From Nonlabens dokdonensis DSW-6 (GTDB lineage: Bacteria; Bacteroidota; Bacteroidia; Flavobacteriales; Flavobacteriaceae), in the NCBI RefSeq assembly GCF_000332115.1, contig NC_020156.1:1178001-1242000 (forward strand): a stretch of DNA of 64,000 nucleotides. Direction: 5' to 3'. Under the pieces are notes generated by a model. It was not told the origin of the DNA. It saw nothing but the letters and a program-made list of their open reading frames with translations, and made no database searches. A program made the translations under genes and the position numbers. Below are positions 62,149 to 64,000 of the stretch, in pieces; position 1 is the stretch's first letter, and every line of letters begins with the position of its first letter.

Positions 62149-63876
62149 ATGATCTTGACAGAACCACAGAACCACAGAACCACAGAACCACAGAACCACA
62201 GAACCACAGAACCACAGCAATTTAATTGGTCAAAGTCCTATCTAATAATACTTTTTGCAGGTATTTTTATTTTTAACAGTTGTGAAAGAGACGTAATAGC
62301 TACCCATTCACATTCGGTAACAGAAGATCAAGAAAAATTTACTGAAGTTACTTTTAATAAATTTAAGTCTGAAATATCTGAAAATAATTTAAAGGATTTA
62401 GCTATTAGCAAGCAATCTAATACAAGTCAACTAGCTAATTATCAAATGGTAAATAAGACTACAACTACTGATTATGTTACCAACATAGATTCTACTAAAG
62501 TTGTTATGGCCACAGTAAATGATGTAACCTCATTTACATTTGCTACTCAAACTATTAATTCTAGTGAAATAATAAATTACGTTGTGGCACAGGATGAAGA
62601 CTTTAGAATAGTAGAATTTTATTTGACTTATAAGAGCGATGGAAAAGGTTATATGATTGATCCAGCTACAGGTAACGATATTCTAGGCGGTTCTCTATGG
62701 TGTCCTTTAACTAACACAATAGAGGTTTGTGCAGACTGTGGTGCTACCACATGTGATTTTGATGTTTATGGTTCTGTCATTTTAGAAACTTCTACTATTT
62801 ATGAATTATGTGCCAGTGGCGCAACTGGTGGATACAATCCTCCACCTGGCGATGGAACAGCTAACGGCGATGGAGAAGGAAGTGGTGGCGCGGCAAGTGG
62901 TACAGAGTTAGACGAGGATATTATTACACTACCAGTAGTAGAAGAATTAGCACCAGTTTCTACAAACACTCAGGCACTTTTCAATTCTTTGAATGATACT
63001 ACATCTAGTAATTATAATCTTGATTTATATCATTTTATCCAGAATCCACAACAAAATCAGTTAAGGGACAACATTAATATTTATCTTAGATCAGAATACA
63101 ATTCACAAGAGGCTCAAGGATTTTCCATTCAGGCTATCATTGCGAGTAAAGAAGGTGGTGAGGTAGATTTTGAAAACAAATCCATTTATGGTGAAACTGT
63201 TCCTGATTGTTTGAAGGATATAATAAACAGTTTCAAGCCTTCTCAAAATGGATATACATTAGACTTTACAAATCTCGATCAATCACTACTAGATGCTTTA
63301 AATCTACCAGGAGACATTTTGTCCTCATTTGATAATGATGAAGGATATGCCGTTAAAATCGTGGTTGAACCAAATCTAGTAAATGATGATGGTGATCCAT
63401 TAAATGCAACTACTGGCCAAGCTTCTTTAGGTAATATGTCAATAATAACTTTTAATGCTAACTATCTAAATCGCGCAACTGACCTTGCAATAGCTAGAAC
63501 CGCGATTCATGAATTAGTACATGCCTATTTACAGTATATAATTCAGCATGTACCCAATAGTGAATTAGGTGAATCATTAGACGTTTTAATTTTGCAATCA
63601 AATTTAGGTGTTTTAAATGGTGATCCTCAACATGTTTTAATGGCGGAGCAATTTGTTAATGCGATGGCATTATCTTTGGGTAATGATGATGGGTTTCAGC
63701 ATGCTGCTATTGAATATCAAAGACTAGCATGGTCTGGTGGGATGTTTGCTAGTAATGCTTATGCTCAATTAGATCCATTAGAACAACCTAAAATAATTTC
63801 AAGAAACTTTGTTGAAGAGGGAATATCTATGCCCAATACTGATTTTCCTTTATTAGGAACTAAAACCTGTTTGTAA
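62149..63876 (+). CDS. Putative phase-variable lipoprotein with HExxH metallopeptidase motif
   Basis: Protein of 575 residues. The first codons after ATG 62149 run through the (GAACCACA)7 repeat and give the odd leader EPQNHRTT repeated. Then comes a lipoprotein signal (SYLIILFAGIFIFNSC, cysteine 45), an acidic and threonine-rich N-terminal region, a Gly/Pro-rich linker and a C-terminal domain with AIHELVHAYLQYI, a zincin-type HExxH motif (H454, E455, H458). No in-frame start exists between repeat and signal sequence, so loss or gain of one 8-bp unit would switch the protein off. An earlier in-frame ATG at 62071 is less likely because it precedes the expected promoter region. Peptidase activity is inferred. 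Confidence 0.7.
   Translation: MILTEPQNHRTTEPQNHRTTEPQQFNWSKSYLIILFAGIFIFNSCERDVIATHSHSVTEDQEKFTEVTFNKFKSEISENNLKDLAISKQSNTSQLANYQMVNKTTTTDYVTNIDSTKVVMATVNDVTSFTFATQTINSSEIINYVVAQDEDFRIVEFYLTYKSDGKGYMIDPATGNDILGGSLWCPLTNTIEVCADCGATTCDFDVYGSVILETSTIYELCASGATGGYNPPPGDGTANGDGEGSGGAASGTELDEDIITLPVVEELAPVSTNTQALFNSLNDTTSSNYNLDLYHFIQNPQQNQLRDNINIYLRSEYNSQEAQGFSIQAIIASKEGGEVDFENKSIYGETVPDCLKDIINSFKPSQNGYTLDFTNLDQSLLDALNLPGDILSSFDNDEGYAVKIVVEPNLVNDDGDPLNATTGQASLGNMSIITFNANYLNRATDLAIARTAIHELVHAYLQYIIQHVPNSELGESLDVLILQSNLGVLNGDPQHVLMAEQFVNAMALSLGNDDGFQHAAIEYQRLAWSGGMFASNAYAQLDPLEQPKIISRNFVEEGISMPNTDFPLLGTKTCL
62161..62216 (+). repeat. Octanucleotide tandem repeat (GAACCACA)7 inside the coding sequence
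   Basis: Seven exact copies starting 12 bases after the ATG at 62149. The unit length is not a multiple of three, so slippage changes the reading frame of the lipoprotein. Confidence 0.95.
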
Positions 63877-64000
63877 TGAAGTATATTATCTTATTCTTTA
63901 TGGTTATGAATTTAAATTCATGTCAAAGTCAAAAAATAAGTCCTTATGAAGAAAGGGTTTATGATTTTTTAAATGAAGTTTATAAATCAGAAAATAGAGA
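63876..64000 (+). CDS. Lipoprotein, partial at the right edge
   Basis: The start ATG overlaps the stop of the HELVH lipoprotein (TAATG), so translation is coupled. The visible 41 codons give a lipoprotein signal peptide (MKYIILFFMVMNLNSC, cysteine 16), then QSQKISPYEERVYDFLNEVYKS. The gene runs off the window and no family can be assigned. Confidence 0.65.
   Translation, partial: MKYIILFFMVMNLNSCQSQKISPYEERVYDFLNEVYKSENR

Noticed and set aside
61983..62207. Minus-strand frame over the 8-bp repeat (repeated FCGSVVLW)
   Set aside because: It is the reverse reading of (GAACCACA)n, which has no stop in any frame; the plus-strand lipoprotein explains the region.

Overview
The window comes from a low-GC member of the Bacteroidota, most likely a marine Flavobacteriaceae species of the Nonlabens/Dokdonia kind. 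The genus is inference. The family call rests on type IX secretion (T9SS) C-terminal sorting domains, Bacteroidetes-type promoters (TTG, then TAnnTTTG), almost no Shine-Dalgarno sequences, a complete Bat (moxR/batABCDE) operon, DUF5689, DUF2797 and GH3 proteins, and a rimK/rimB cluster.

Layout. 0-4.9 kb: the end of a DUF5689 surface lipoprotein, an 820-base gene-poor stretch, an OmpA-like porin and kbl. 4.9-17.2 kb: a UvrD/AddA-type helicase-nuclease, sodB, a leucine-rich T9SS protein, an amidophosphoribosyltransferase with a PfkB kinase, a GH3 protein and a DUF2797 protein. 17.2-27 kb: an accessory-looking block with a gene remnant, two TPR histidine kinase/response regulator pairs separated by a 48-residue lipoprotein, and small secreted proteins ending in a large surface amidase. 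27-32 kb: ileS, a DksA-like protein, a secreted protein and lspA, all on the + strand. 32-37 kb: a PAS kinase and single-domain regulator, then an overlapping minus-strand operon rimB-rimK-aspartoacylase-like-fthC. 37-46.5 kb: mixed housekeeping genes (metB-like, prohibitin-like lipoprotein, ArsC-like, EamA and MATE transporters, thioesterase, hemH, SDR). 46.7-57.7 kb: the Bat operon, which carries a duplicated batD and an outer-membrane barrel gene. 57.9-64 kb: gpsA and an ALDH7-type dehydrogenase, then a run of surface proteins cut by the window edge.

Two patterns stand out. First, a perfect palindrome with the 14-bp core GCTTTCGCGAAAGC occurs 15 times, both between genes and inside genes in all three reading frames, so it must be kept or spread at the DNA level. 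No perfect copy lies between 15.1 and 27.9 kb. Second, the last complete gene, a lipoprotein with an HELVH metallopeptidase motif, has seven exact copies of an 8-bp repeat just after its only usable start codon. This is the architecture of a phase-variable surface gene. A second simple repeat, 16 copies of a 7-mer, follows sodB.

No rRNA, tRNA, CRISPR array, insertion sequence or prophage was recognised.
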